A DNA stretch of 64,000 bases. It comes from CAYQXJ01 sp964421565 (lineage in GTDB: Bacteria; Planctomycetota; Brocadiia; SM23-32). The DNA lies in the NCBI GenBank assembly GCA_964421565.1, contig CAYQXJ010000006.1, forward strand, positions 62,001 to 126,000. Reading direction: 5' to 3'. The notes beneath the pieces were generated by a model. The model was given only the letters and a program-made list of their open reading frames with translations. It did no database searches and had not been told where the DNA came from. How positions within the stretch are numbered: the first letter of the stretch is position 1; every line of letters starts with the position of its first letter. Positions 25,064 through 32,962 of this stretch are shown in pieces. The position numbers and the translations under genes were made by a program.

Positions 25064-25930
25064 CTATACGGTCCCGTACTCCAGCCGCAGTTGCAGGCCG
25101 TGCAGATACTGCTTCAGCTTGTGAACGCTGGGCCGTTTGTATTCCTTGAAGCGACAGCACGCCAGCACCATGTCGTCGAGTTCAGATGGCACTTCGCTAT
25201 TGATGTGGGATGGGGGCGGGATGCGCACGTGCTTACTGGGGACGAAACCGTTCGCGTTGTGTTCGCCAGGCATAATGGACGGCAGGTTCTCGCCGGTCAG
25301 CACCCAGTAGAGAGCTCCCCCGAGGTTGAAAACGTCAGTCTTCTCGGTCACACGCCCTCCGGCCTGCTCCGGCGCGATATAGCCGAAAGTCCCTTTGAAC
25401 GAGTTGAGGGCCTCGCCGATCGGAGCTGCAAAGCCGAAATCGATGAGCCGGACCCTCAGGTCGCTCGTGACCAGGATGTTGTGCGGCTTCAGATCGGCGT
25501 GCACGTAGCCGACGCGGTGGATATGCTCCAGGCCCAGGCAGACCTGGCGGAAGATGGTGAGCACTTCGTCGAGGTCGTAATCGTACTTCTCCGCTACAGA
25601 GGGACCGTCGACCTTCTCCATGCGCAGGTAGGCGCCTTTCACGCGGAAGAAGCGCTTGACCTTGCGGAACTCGTAAGGCGTTACGATGATCTCCTGCCCC
25701 TCGCCCGGCGTCTCGTGTAGCGTCTTGAGGACCTTCCACTCGTTCTCCAGGTGCCCGATCACTCTGAGGTCTTCCGCCCCGTCCGCGGCAATGAACTTCA
25801 CGGCAGATTCCTCGCCGTCACTACGCCGCTTCACAGCGAAGATCGCGCTTCTGGCCCCCCTGCCCAGAAGTTCGTTTACCCAGTAATCTTCAAGGAGTTC
25901 CTGAAGCTCCAGACTTGCCACTTTGGCCAT
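25064..25930 (-). CDS. Serine/threonine protein kinase (Hanks type, non-RD)
   Basis: The 288-residue protein is a stand-alone Hanks-type kinase catalytic domain. The N-lobe glycine loop LGRGARSAIF, VAIK-type Lys45 (SAVKFI), the catalytic loop HADLKPHN (residues 144-151, Asp146 and Asn151), DFG at 164-166 and an APE-type YIAPEQ are all present. The residue before the catalytic Asp is Ala rather than Arg, so it is a non-RD kinase and may not need activation-loop phosphorylation. There is no membrane segment, and no PASTA or other sensor domain follows. AGGAGA lies 8 bases before the ATG. The AsmA-like gene 35 bp downstream is the likely partner in the operon; substrate unknown. Confidence 0.92.
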   Translation of the reverse strand: MAKVASLELQELLEDYWVNELLGRGARSAIFAVKRRSDGEESAVKFIAADGAEDLRVIGHLENEWKVLKTLHETPGEGQEIIVTPYEFRKVKRFFRVKGAYLRMEKVDGPSVAEKYDYDLDEVLTIFRQVCLGLEHIHRVGYVHADLKPHNILVTSDLRVRLIDFGFAAPIGEALNSFKGTFGYIAPEQAGGRVTEKTDVFNLGGALYWVLTGENLPSIMPGEHNANGFVPSKHVRIPPPSHINSEVPSELDDMVLACCRFKEYKRPSVHKLKQYLHGLQLRLEYGTV

Positions 25931-26006
25931 CGAAATCTCCTATGACTACGTAAACCGCCGCCGGCCACAATCGCTATGGCCTGGCAGTCATACAGCTGCC
26001 GATGAG

Positions 26007-26035
26007 GCTATGATTACATATGCTTACATGATAGC
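26007..26035. repeat. Imperfect inverted repeat overlapping the kinase promoter
   Basis: The half-sites GCTATGAT and ATGATAGC face each other around a 13-nt centre that also holds the direct repeat TTACAT-N4-TTACAT. The right half overlaps the -10 box of the leftward promoter at 26028-26033. This is the layout of a repressor operator, but no regulator gene is adjacent. Confidence 0.35.
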
Positions 26036-26056
26036 TACCTGTGTAGGTCCGTGCAA
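26028..26056 (-). promoter_or_regulatory. Candidate promoter for the kinase/AsmA operon
   Basis: On the minus strand TTGCAC (26051-26056) and TATCAT (26028-26033) are 17 bp apart. The predicted start near 26021 gives a leader of about 90 nt to the kinase ATG at 25930. Confidence 0.45.
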
Positions 26057-26103
26057 CTCGCCGCGGCCTCGAACTGTGCAGGCGCTGCGCTCGTTCTCTG
26101 CCC

Positions 26104-26131
26104 TTGCTTGCGGAGCATGAAAGGTTACACT
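26104..26131 (+). promoter_or_regulatory. Candidate promoter for the sugar isomerase at 26205
   Basis: TTGCTT at 26104-26109 and TACACT at 26126-26131 are 16 bp apart, with a start near 26138. The boxes are weak matches. It is divergent from the kinase promoter in the same 274-bp gap. Confidence 0.3.
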
Positions 26132-26204
26132 GTTTCGGCGCAACAGCAGATTCTGGTTACGCAAGCCGCGTGCCGGCGTGCGAGCACTATCGGGGAGGCG
26201 AGAT

Positions 26205-27446
26205 ATGCGCGGGATATCTGAGGAACAGGTGAAGAGGCACTTCGATGTGCTGGCCGACGGATTGGCAGAGTTCGGCCTGGATGCCGATGTGGTCAAGGAA
26301 AAAGTGAAGGCATTTGAAGTGGAGGTTCCTTCCTGGGTATTTGGCGAGTTTGGGGGCGGTCGTTTCGGCGACTACATGCCGCCGGGGCCGGCGCGCGATC
26401 TGCGATCGAAGCTGCGGGATGCTGCCAAAGTTCATGAACTGACCGGCGCAGCGCCGCGCGTTGCCATTCACACCGGCTGGGACAAGCCGGAGGGTGTGCG
26501 TTTCGAGGACATCGGGGCCGACGACTTCGCCGAAGCACGGGATTTCGCTCGCGAGCTGGGCATCGACTTCGGCGCTGTGAACCCAACCCTCTTCCTGACC
26601 GGAACACATTACGGCAGCCTGAGCTCACCCCTGGCCGAGGTCCGGCAGCGGATGATCGAGCACTGCGTCGTGAGCTGCGAAGTGGCTGCCCGCTATGCCC
26701 AGGGCCTGGTCACGTACTGGCTGCCGGACGGCATGAACTACCCCGGCGAGCGAGACCTGTGGGGCCAGGAGAAACTGGTGCGCGAGGCCCTGGCCGAGGT
26801 CGTCGAGGCGAGCGACGAGACTGTGACCCACCTGATCGAATACAAGTTGTTTGAGCCGGGCACGTACTCCACCGTTATCTCCGACTGGGGCACTGCCGCA
26901 GATATCGCCGCGTCGCTGGGCGAGCGGGCGGGTGTCCTCGTGGACATGGGCCACCATGCGTGGGGTGTGAACGTTGCCCAGATCGTCGCACGCCTCATCC
27001 GCACCGGACGGCGTGGCGGCTTCCACTTCAACAGTCGCTATGCAGCGGATGATGATCACGCTGTTGAGCCGAACATCGGTATGTACGCCATCTTCTGCGA
27101 GCTGGTCGCGGGTGGCGTCGTTTGCTCGGGCGATCCGAAGCGAGAATGGGCCTATATGATCGATCAGGCGTCCTCGCTGGAGAACCGGATCCGTGCGGTG
27201 CTTCACAGCATCGACTCCTTGCAGATATGCCTCGCCAAAGCGCTCGTTCTCGACAGGGAGGGGCTTGCCGAAGCGAGGCAGCAACAGCAGATCATACCCG
27301 CGAACCGCCTCTTCCTCGACGGTTTCTTGACAGACGTGCGGCCGATCGTGCGCATGGCGCGGCTCGAACAGGGCCTGCCGCCCGATCCGGTGGTCGCTTT
27401 CGACGCGAGCGGATATCAGCGGCGCATCGAGGCGGAGCGACACTGA
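26205..27446 (+). CDS. L-rhamnose isomerase-type sugar isomerase
   Basis: The 413-residue protein is a TIM-barrel sugar isomerase of the type exemplified by the Pseudomonas stutzeri L-rhamnose isomerase. It has the substrate/metal segments HTGWDKPE, LPDGMNYPGERDLW, EYKLFEPGTYSTV, VLVDMGHHAWGVN and FHFNSRYAADDDHAVEP, whose Glu, Asp and His residues bind the two metals. These enzymes interconvert aldoses and ketoses and can be promiscuous. The ATG at 26205 has GGGAGGCGAG just upstream; a frame extending back to 26178 lacks a site. No kinase or aldolase of a rhamnose pathway is adjacent, so the true substrate is open. Confidence 0.88.
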   Translation: MRGISEEQVKRHFDVLADGLAEFGLDADVVKEKVKAFEVEVPSWVFGEFGGGRFGDYMPPGPARDLRSKLRDAAKVHELTGAAPRVAIHTGWDKPEGVRFEDIGADDFAEARDFARELGIDFGAVNPTLFLTGTHYGSLSSPLAEVRQRMIEHCVVSCEVAARYAQGLVTYWLPDGMNYPGERDLWGQEKLVREALAEVVEASDETVTHLIEYKLFEPGTYSTVISDWGTAADIAASLGERAGVLVDMGHHAWGVNVAQIVARLIRTGRRGGFHFNSRYAADDDHAVEPNIGMYAIFCELVAGGVVCSGDPKREWAYMIDQASSLENRIRAVLHSIDSLQICLAKALVLDREGLAEARQQQQIIPANRLFLDGFLTDVRPIVRMARLEQGLPPDPVVAFDASGYQRRIEAERH

Positions 27447-27473
27447 GCAGGGACCGTGCAGGACGGTTCGGGC

Positions 27474-27503
27474 TTGCCGTGCGTCTTCGGCGCTGGTTAG
27501 AAT
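27474..27503 (+). promoter_or_regulatory. Candidate promoter for the MglA-like GTPase
   Basis: TTGCCG at 27474-27479 and TAGAAT at 27498-27503 are 18 bp apart. The start would be near 27510, about 100 nt before the ATG at 27610. Confidence 0.4.
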
Positions 27504-27609
27504 ACGGCGCGAGAACAGATCGGAAGCGGGGTGGTGCAGCCGGTCGCCGGGTACGGCGGGTTGAGCGGCGCCGTGCAATGGGCGCCAAGGACACAGCGAG
27601 CAGGCGGTT

Positions 27610-28197
27610 ATGCCGAGCATTGACGTCAAGAAGAGGCGAATCCAATCCAAGATCGTGTACTACGGGCCTGGCCGATCCGGTAAGACGGCGGCGCTCAAGT
27701 GCGTACGCGATAACCTGGAGCCGGAACGCCGTGGACGCCTTGCTTCGCTGCCCACCAGGGCCGATCCCTCGCTTCACATCGACGTTTTACCCGTCCGTGT
27801 GGGCAAGATCATCGGGTTTACCACCGTCTTCCACTTATGCAGCGGACCTGGCCAATCCTTCGCAAACCGCACGCGCAAGCTCCTGCTGAAAGACACCGAC
27901 GGCATTGTGTTTGTGGCCGACTGTGACCCCCGGCGCCGCATCGCGAATGTGGACGCGCTTAGCGAGCTGCGCGAGAACTTGGAGGAACATGGCCTGGCGC
28001 TGCGCACCGTGCCGCATGTGATCCAGTACAACAAGTGCGACCTTGACGATCGTACAAGCACAGGCGTGCTTCGCGCCGAGCTGAACCGTCATGGGGTTCC
28101 TGATTTCGAGACGAGTGCCGTCACATCTAAGGGCGTGATGGAGGCGCTTCGCGCCGTCATGCGCGGCGTTAGCGAGGACCTTCGCCGTCGGCTGTAG
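27610..28197 (+). CDS. MglA-like small Ras-type GTPase
   Basis: The 195-residue protein has the G1 P-loop GPGRSGKT (residues 19-26), a PGQ motif in G3 position (residues 80-82, followed by FANRTRKLLL), and NKCD in G4 (residues 141-144). The sequence SKIVYYGPG before the P-loop is characteristic of MglA, the bacterial switch protein for cell polarity and gliding. Like MglA, it has GQ in place of the Ras DxxG. GCAGGCGG lies before the ATG. No MglB/Roadblock partner is visible in the neighbourhood, so its regulator and effector are elsewhere or absent. It is convergent with the methyltransferase gene. Confidence 0.85.
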   Translation: MPSIDVKKRRIQSKIVYYGPGRSGKTAALKCVRDNLEPERRGRLASLPTRADPSLHIDVLPVRVGKIIGFTTVFHLCSGPGQSFANRTRKLLLKDTDGIVFVADCDPRRRIANVDALSELRENLEEHGLALRTVPHVIQYNKCDLDDRTSTGVLRAELNRHGVPDFETSAVTSKGVMEALRAVMRGVSEDLRRRL

Positions 28198-28216
28198 ATC
28201 CGTCGGCTGGGGCGCA

Positions 28217-28972
28217 TCAAATGGCGCGATAGATGCCGAAGCCGGGGTCATATACGCGGAAGATGCGTACCGGCTCCAGCGGCTCGAAACCCGCCGCTGC
28301 CAACATATCCGCGAGGTCTGCCGGGGCGACTGCCTTTAGATGGTAGACCACTTCGGTGAGTCGCCGGCGGCCACCTTGCTGCCTGGTCACCACACATCGC
28401 TGCTCCATGACTTTGCGGTCGCGGTCCCAGCGGTAATGGATTCGGACCTTGCCATTCGAGAGCCGGCGGCGCTCGGTGTAGCTGCGCCGGTAGAAGGCAG
28501 GCACGTCGAGGCATTTGTCAAAGGCGAGCAGACCACCGCGTGCGAGGACGCCTCGCAGACATCGCAGGGCGCGCGCAAGCTGCTCATCGTCGAGCAGGTA
28601 GTCGAGTCCGCTGTGCATGCAAATGGCCGCATCGAAACGGCGTGTCAGATCAAGGCTCAGCAGGTCGCCGGCCACAAACTCGCAGCGGTGGCCGGCCTCC
28701 GCCACTCGCCGCCCGGCGTGCTGCAGCATGCGTTCGGAGCGGTCGACCCCTACTACCTGGTAGCCCCGCTCCAGCCAGGGGAGAGCAGAGAGCCCCGTGC
28801 CGCAAGCCGCGTCGAGCAGGAGGTGGCCATTCTGAAGTCCCCAGCGTCGCAGAGACCGTTCGAGCTGATCGACCCAATCCCCGTAGGGAGCCCAGTCGAC
28901 GAGCTCGTCATAGACGTCCGCCACGCAGCCGAAGTCGTTCAGTTCTCCGGTCTCCCGCGCTGTTACCATCAT
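28217..28972 (-). CDS. Class I SAM-dependent methyltransferase
   Basis: The 251-residue protein has the SAM-binding glycine motif LLDAACGTG, the acidic ribose-binding end of strand 2 (VVGVDRS), the motif II/III area DAAICMHSGLDYL, and GGLLAFDKC in the later strand. The substrate-binding half carries RIHYRWDRD, found in several small-molecule methyltransferases of this kind. The start is MMVTARETG at 28972 or the ATG one codon later; no strong ribosome site is present. The open frame to 29299 is arginine-rich and not coding. Target molecule unknown. Confidence 0.85.
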   Translation of the reverse strand: MMVTARETGELNDFGCVADVYDELVDWAPYGDWVDQLERSLRRWGLQNGHLLLDAACGTGLSALPWLERGYQVVGVDRSERMLQHAGRRVAEAGHRCEFVAGDLLSLDLTRRFDAAICMHSGLDYLLDDEQLARALRCLRGVLARGGLLAFDKCLDVPAFYRRSYTERRRLSNGKVRIHYRWDRDRKVMEQRCVVTRQQGGRRRLTEVVYHLKAVAPADLADMLAAAGFEPLEPVRIFRVYDPGFGIYRAI

Positions 28973-29085
28973 GGCGGCTATTCGCTTCAGTTTGAGGCAG
29001 GCCGCTGTGGGCCGTACACTGGCGATGTTAATGGAAGAGGGTCGGGATGCGCAACGCGCCCGCCGGCCTTGAGTGGAGGTGCCGG

Positions 29086-29370
29086 ATGAATCAGCAGCAT
29101 GTGAGGGCGGAGGTTCTCGTAAGCGGGCGCGTGCAGGGAGTATTCTTCCGGGCCACGACCCGCAGCAAGGCCGACGAACTCGGCGTGACCGGATGGGTGC
29201 GCAATCGGCCCGACGGCAAAGTCGAGGCCGTTTGCGAAGGATCACAGGACGCCGTGCGCAAGCTCGTCTCCTGGTTCCACACGGGCCCCCGCGGGGCACG
29301 CGTGGAGTCGGTCGATATCAATTGGACCGACGCCACCGACGAATTCAGCGGCTTCAGGGTTCGACACTGA
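29086..29370 (+). CDS. acyP: Acylphosphatase
   Basis: The 94-residue protein is the standard length for acylphosphatase, which hydrolyses carboxyl-phosphate bonds such as in acetyl phosphate and 1,3-bisphosphoglycerate. The catalytic Arg lies in VSGRVQGVFFRATT, and the Asn in GWVRNRPDGKVEAVCEG. GGAGGTG precedes the ATG at 29086; the upstream in-frame ATG at 29047 has no such site. Its last 17 bp overlap the end of lnt on the other strand. Confidence 0.95.
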   Translation: MNQQHVRAEVLVSGRVQGVFFRATTRSKADELGVTGWVRNRPDGKVEAVCEGSQDAVRKLVSWFHTGPRGARVESVDINWTDATDEFSGFRVRH

Positions 29371-31060
29371 GGTCCCGCCCCAGCACGGACATGATGACCG
29401 GAACAGCGATCACGAGCATCAGACAGGAGACTGCGAACGCATCCCCCTGGCAGACATAGGGGGTGAAGTAGTCGGTAAGACGCAACGGGGCGCTCAGGAC
29501 TGCGGCGGTATGCGGTTCGAGCTGCGCATAGATCTCACCGGTCGGGCCGATGAAGCATGAGATGCCCGTGTTGGCGGCCCGCACTACCGTGGTGCGTGTT
29601 TCTACTGCGCGGAACACCGCCATCGCCAGGTGTTGGCCCAGTTCGCCCGGTATTGTGTACCAGCCCTCGTCGGTCAGGTTGACCAGTACGTCGGCGCCCA
29701 TACGGCGGAACGTTGCCGTCAGGTCAGGAAACACATCTTCATAGCAGATCAGCGGAGCCACGCGAAGCACGTCATCGCCGTTGCGGAACGGCACCTCGAA
29801 GACGATCTCTGCGGTGCCCCGGATAACCTCTCGGGTCAGTGGCGTGAACCACTGCAGGAAGGGTAAGGCGTCCCGAAGGGGTATGTACTCCCCGAAGGGG
29901 ACGAGTCGCACCTTGTCGTAGCGTTCGACGAACTGCCCGCGGGGGTCGAACAAGACCGCGCTGTTACCGAACCCGTCCACGTGAGGGCCGTATAGCACTG
30001 CCCGGACGTAACCTTCCGTTCGCGCAAACCGCGTGGGAGCCCCGATCAGCAGGTAGCTGTCGAGAGTGTGCCCCAGCGTGCGCAGATGCACCACAGCTTC
30101 CGTGGCCAGATCGCGGACAGAAGCATCGGCGAAGAGCGAGGGATCAATGTTCATCGCGATCTGGACAGTTGTCTCAGGCCACACCACCAGGCGCACGCCA
30201 GTGCCTTTGACACGCCGGCTCAGTTCGACGGCCTTCCGCAGTTCGGCTCGGATTTCCTCGAATACCTGCTCATCGCTCTTATCCGCACTGAAGATGGCGT
30301 CAACTAACCGGGGCACGTTGTGTTGCACAACCCCGACAGCGGGTCCCTCGGCAACGTCAAGGGCGGCCGCCTCCGCCCGCCCCCAGGCTGCCGCAGAAAA
30401 GGGCAGCACAACGGCGAAGATAGCAAGAGCGAGTGCCTGTAGCGGCCTGTGCCGGCGCCAGAAAGACTGCACCGCACTGAGAAGGGCGGCGCCCGGCAGG
30501 AATACAAGGAACGAGACGGCGTAGACGCCTCCAAGGCTGGCAACCTGCAACACGGAATGGGCACGGTACTGCGTGTACCCGAGGAAGAGCCAGGGGAAAC
30601 CAGGGCCGAGCTCAGCGCGTGTGAGTTCGAGCGCAACCCACAGCATGCTGGCCCACAGGGGCCACGCGACGGGGAAATGCCGCATCAGAAGATAGAAGCC
30701 GGCCGCTGCCACGACGGTGAACAGGCTTACGTAGAGGGCAAGGGCAAGCCAACCGGCCGTGCTCACACTGGCAACCCAGGCGAAGGCCGGCACGTGCGTG
30801 ACCAGTCCGGCCACCGCGCCGCAGAAGGCGGCGGCGGGCAGCGAAGGCGAGCGAGAAACAGCCACCAGAAGGGGCACAAAGGCGACGAACGCAAGGAAAG
30901 CAAGGTCCAGCGGCGGAAAGGATAGGTAGCAAAGAGCGCCGCTTAGAACGGAGAGCAGCAGTAGCGCCAGTCGCATTCCCAATGGTGGTGGCAACGCAAG
31001 AGCTGATTGGCTGTCGTCAGGCATTGCCGAGGGCGGTGGGGAGGGGGGCGTCAAACTCAT
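29354..31060 (-). CDS. lnt: Apolipoprotein N-acyltransferase
   Basis: The 568-residue inner-membrane enzyme adds the third acyl chain to the N-terminal Cys of lipoproteins. Seven or so hydrophobic segments in residues 30-225 precede the periplasmic nitrilase-like domain. The catalytic triad is present: Glu296 in VWPETT, Lys383 in YDKVRLVPFGEY and Cys439 in PLICYEDV. The start is the ATG at 31060, which overlaps the stop of the lptF-like gene (ATGA), so translation is coupled. The window contains at least three lipobox lipoproteins that would be its substrates. The N-terminus is Pro/Ser-rich. Lnt supports a diderm host. Confidence 0.93.
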   Translation of the reverse strand: MSLTPPSPPPSAMPDDSQSALALPPPLGMRLALLLLSVLSGALCYLSFPPLDLAFLAFVAFVPLLVAVSRSPSLPAAAFCGAVAGLVTHVPAFAWVASVSTAGWLALALYVSLFTVVAAAGFYLLMRHFPVAWPLWASMLWVALELTRAELGPGFPWLFLGYTQYRAHSVLQVASLGGVYAVSFLVFLPGAALLSAVQSFWRRHRPLQALALAIFAVVLPFSAAAWGRAEAAALDVAEGPAVGVVQHNVPRLVDAIFSADKSDEQVFEEIRAELRKAVELSRRVKGTGVRLVVWPETTVQIAMNIDPSLFADASVRDLATEAVVHLRTLGHTLDSYLLIGAPTRFARTEGYVRAVLYGPHVDGFGNSAVLFDPRGQFVERYDKVRLVPFGEYIPLRDALPFLQWFTPLTREVIRGTAEIVFEVPFRNGDDVLRVAPLICYEDVFPDLTATFRRMGADVLVNLTDEGWYTIPGELGQHLAMAVFRAVETRTTVVRAANTGISCFIGPTGEIYAQLEPHTAAVLSAPLRLTDYFTPYVCQGDAFAVSCLMLVIAVPVIMSVLGRDLSVEP

Positions 31061-32730
31061 GCACGCATAACCTTTGCGGTGAGGACAACACCGACGACGC
31101 ACACAAAGGCGTTGCCCGCCCACATGGCGGGCACCACCGGTAGCATACCCGTTTCAGCTGCGATTTGCCCGCCGATGATAAAGGGGTAGAAGATGAACAA
31201 GACGATGGCAAAGCTGATACCAAAGGCGGCCATCACGCTGCGACCCCCGGCCATAATGCCAAGCGGTATGCCGACGAGGCAGAAGAGGAAAACGGACGCC
31301 GCCTGGACGAGTCGCTTATGGATGCGGATCTTGATGTCGATCAACTCCTCCTGCTCCTTCGCCCAGCGTGCTCTTTCTCGATGGTGCTCCTGTTGCTCGC
31401 GGAGAGCCCTTCGGTTTTGACGTAGAACGGCGATCTCCTCGCGGTATCGGGAGGCCTGCTGGGCGGACTCCTTCAGCGCTGCCGCGGCTTTGGCGATCTC
31501 CTGGTTCAACATGGCGATGGCCTGGTTGCGCGCCTCAACATCGTGCGCCAGGGCGCGCTGTCGCTCCTGCAGTTGCACCAGGCGGTCCACATCGGCGGGA
31601 GAGGCCTCGGCTGCGCGGATGCGCCCAATCTCCTGCAGCACAGCGGACATCTGCTCACGCAGGCTGCGCAACTCCCGTTCTCGTTGCTCCATCTGTTCGT
31701 GATTCTGCTGGATTGCCTGACGTGTCTTTGCCGGTTCGGTCTCGGCCTTCTGGCGCAGCTTCGCCTCTATCCTGGCCAGGTCTCTGTCAAGGGTGTTGAT
31801 CTCGTTGTTCAAGCGTCGCAGATGGCTTTTCTCAATGTTTTGCTGCTTGTCCGGGTCATCAAAGGTGACCTCATGCTTCGCTGTGCGCTCACGCAGTTGG
31901 TTCAGCCATCGTAGCAGCGACAGAGTGGGCATATACTTCTCGTCGGATGCCGTATCCGGCGGATCCTCGGCGATGCGGGCTGTCACACGCGCCTCGGTAG
32001 ACTTGATGGTGTGGGCCCCCTCGTCCTGCGTCAACTGCATGGTGATGAGACAGTCTGTGAGCTCGAAGGCGATGTTCTCCGGATCGCCTGGCGCAGGTCC
32101 GACGGCGGACGATGCGGCCGTGATGACTGTGGATGGTTCGTTCGTCAGCGGCGACATCTGCATCACCAGCAGGTCGGTCATGCGACCGTTGATAAAGTCA
32201 TCGTACTGCACGTGGAACTGGCCGAAGCTGAATTGCCGCCGAGCGCTCAGGGCTACTTTGTCGAAGAGAACCTGCTTGAGCGCCTCGTACTTCAGTTTGC
32301 TGATCTCAGCGCGTGCGCGTGGCACAAGCTCGAACTGGAAGACGGCTGTCAAGGCGCTCAGTGCGACCGCCGCCAGCAACATGGGGTAGATAACTCGGAA
32401 AAGGTGGATACCCGCAGCACGGATGGCCGTGATCTCCTGATCTGCGGAGAGCCGGCCGAAGTTGATGATTACAGCCGTTAGCAGTGCTGAGGGAAGGACC
32501 ATGGGCACACAATACGCCAGAAGAGGCAGAAACAAACCCCGCAGCCGCACAACGTCGAGCCCTTCATGCAATAACTGCATGCAGAAGCCGACGATCATGA
32601 TCAGCGCAAGGGCTGCGAAGGCCGGCAACAAGGCCCTTAGCGTATCCCTCAGGATATAGCACTGCAGTCGTGACATGAACCGTTGCGCAGTTCGGCGGCG
32701 AGGTGGATACTGGCTTACGTAACGGCGCAT
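31057..32730 (-). CDS. LptF/LptG-family permease with long coiled-coil insertion
   Basis: The 557-residue protein has the YjgP/YjgQ (LptF/LptG) plan: helices at about 35-60, 63-92, 113-132, a periplasmic beta-jellyroll at 140-250, then helices at 475-495, 498-520 and 530-552. It would export lipopolysaccharide or a related glycolipid with LptB2. Family members are about 360-400 residues; here residues 296-460 (nt 31351-31845) form a charged, Glu/Arg/Gln-rich helical stretch inserted between the conserved LSLLRWL segment and the last helix bundle. I read this as a coiled coil projecting into the periplasm. A second LptF/G is not in the window. The start MRRYVSQYPP is uncertain; MSRLQ (32676) is an alternative. 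Coupled to lnt. Confidence 0.85.
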   Translation of the reverse strand: MRRYVSQYPPRRRTAQRFMSRLQCYILRDTLRALLPAFAALALIMIVGFCMQLLHEGLDVVRLRGLFLPLLAYCVPMVLPSALLTAVIINFGRLSADQEITAIRAAGIHLFRVIYPMLLAAVALSALTAVFQFELVPRARAEISKLKYEALKQVLFDKVALSARRQFSFGQFHVQYDDFINGRMTDLLVMQMSPLTNEPSTVITAASSAVGPAPGDPENIAFELTDCLITMQLTQDEGAHTIKSTEARVTARIAEDPPDTASDEKYMPTLSLLRWLNQLRERTAKHEVTFDDPDKQQNIEKSHLRRLNNEINTLDRDLARIEAKLRQKAETEPAKTRQAIQQNHEQMEQRERELRSLREQMSAVLQEIGRIRAAEASPADVDRLVQLQERQRALAHDVEARNQAIAMLNQEIAKAAAALKESAQQASRYREEIAVLRQNRRALREQQEHHRERARWAKEQEELIDIKIRIHKRLVQAASVFLFCLVGIPLGIMAGGRSVMAAFGISFAIVLFIFYPFIIGGQIAAETGMLPVVPAMWAGNAFVCVVGVVLTAKVMRA

Positions 32731-32901
32731 TCTACTTCATCGGCTGGCCAGCCCACAAGGAACCATCCCCGGTTGCGGCACCGCCACCCGCCGTGACATA
32801 ATGTTGTGAGATTCGAGAGCCGCCGCTGATTGCTGACCGTCACGGCCTGGGGCGGCAGCGTCCCTGTGCACGTGGCGGCATGACTTGCGGCAGCCCGGCG
32901 G

Positions 32902-32931
32902 TTGACGCGTCGCCCGGCATTCGGTTCAAAT
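32902..32931 (+). promoter_or_regulatory. Candidate promoter for the metallophosphoesterase/rnfB genes
   Basis: TTGACG at 32902-32907 and TCAAAT at 32926-32931 are 18 bp apart. The start near 32938 would leave about 25 nt before the ATG at 32963. The -10 is weak. Confidence 0.3.
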
Positions 32932-32962
32932 GGCAGCCTGCACTTCAGCATGGTTAGTCCAT

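Noticed and set aside
27451..27467. Hairpin ACCGT/ACGGT after the isomerase gene as a terminator
   Set aside because: Only 5 bp of stem and no U-tract; too weak to report.
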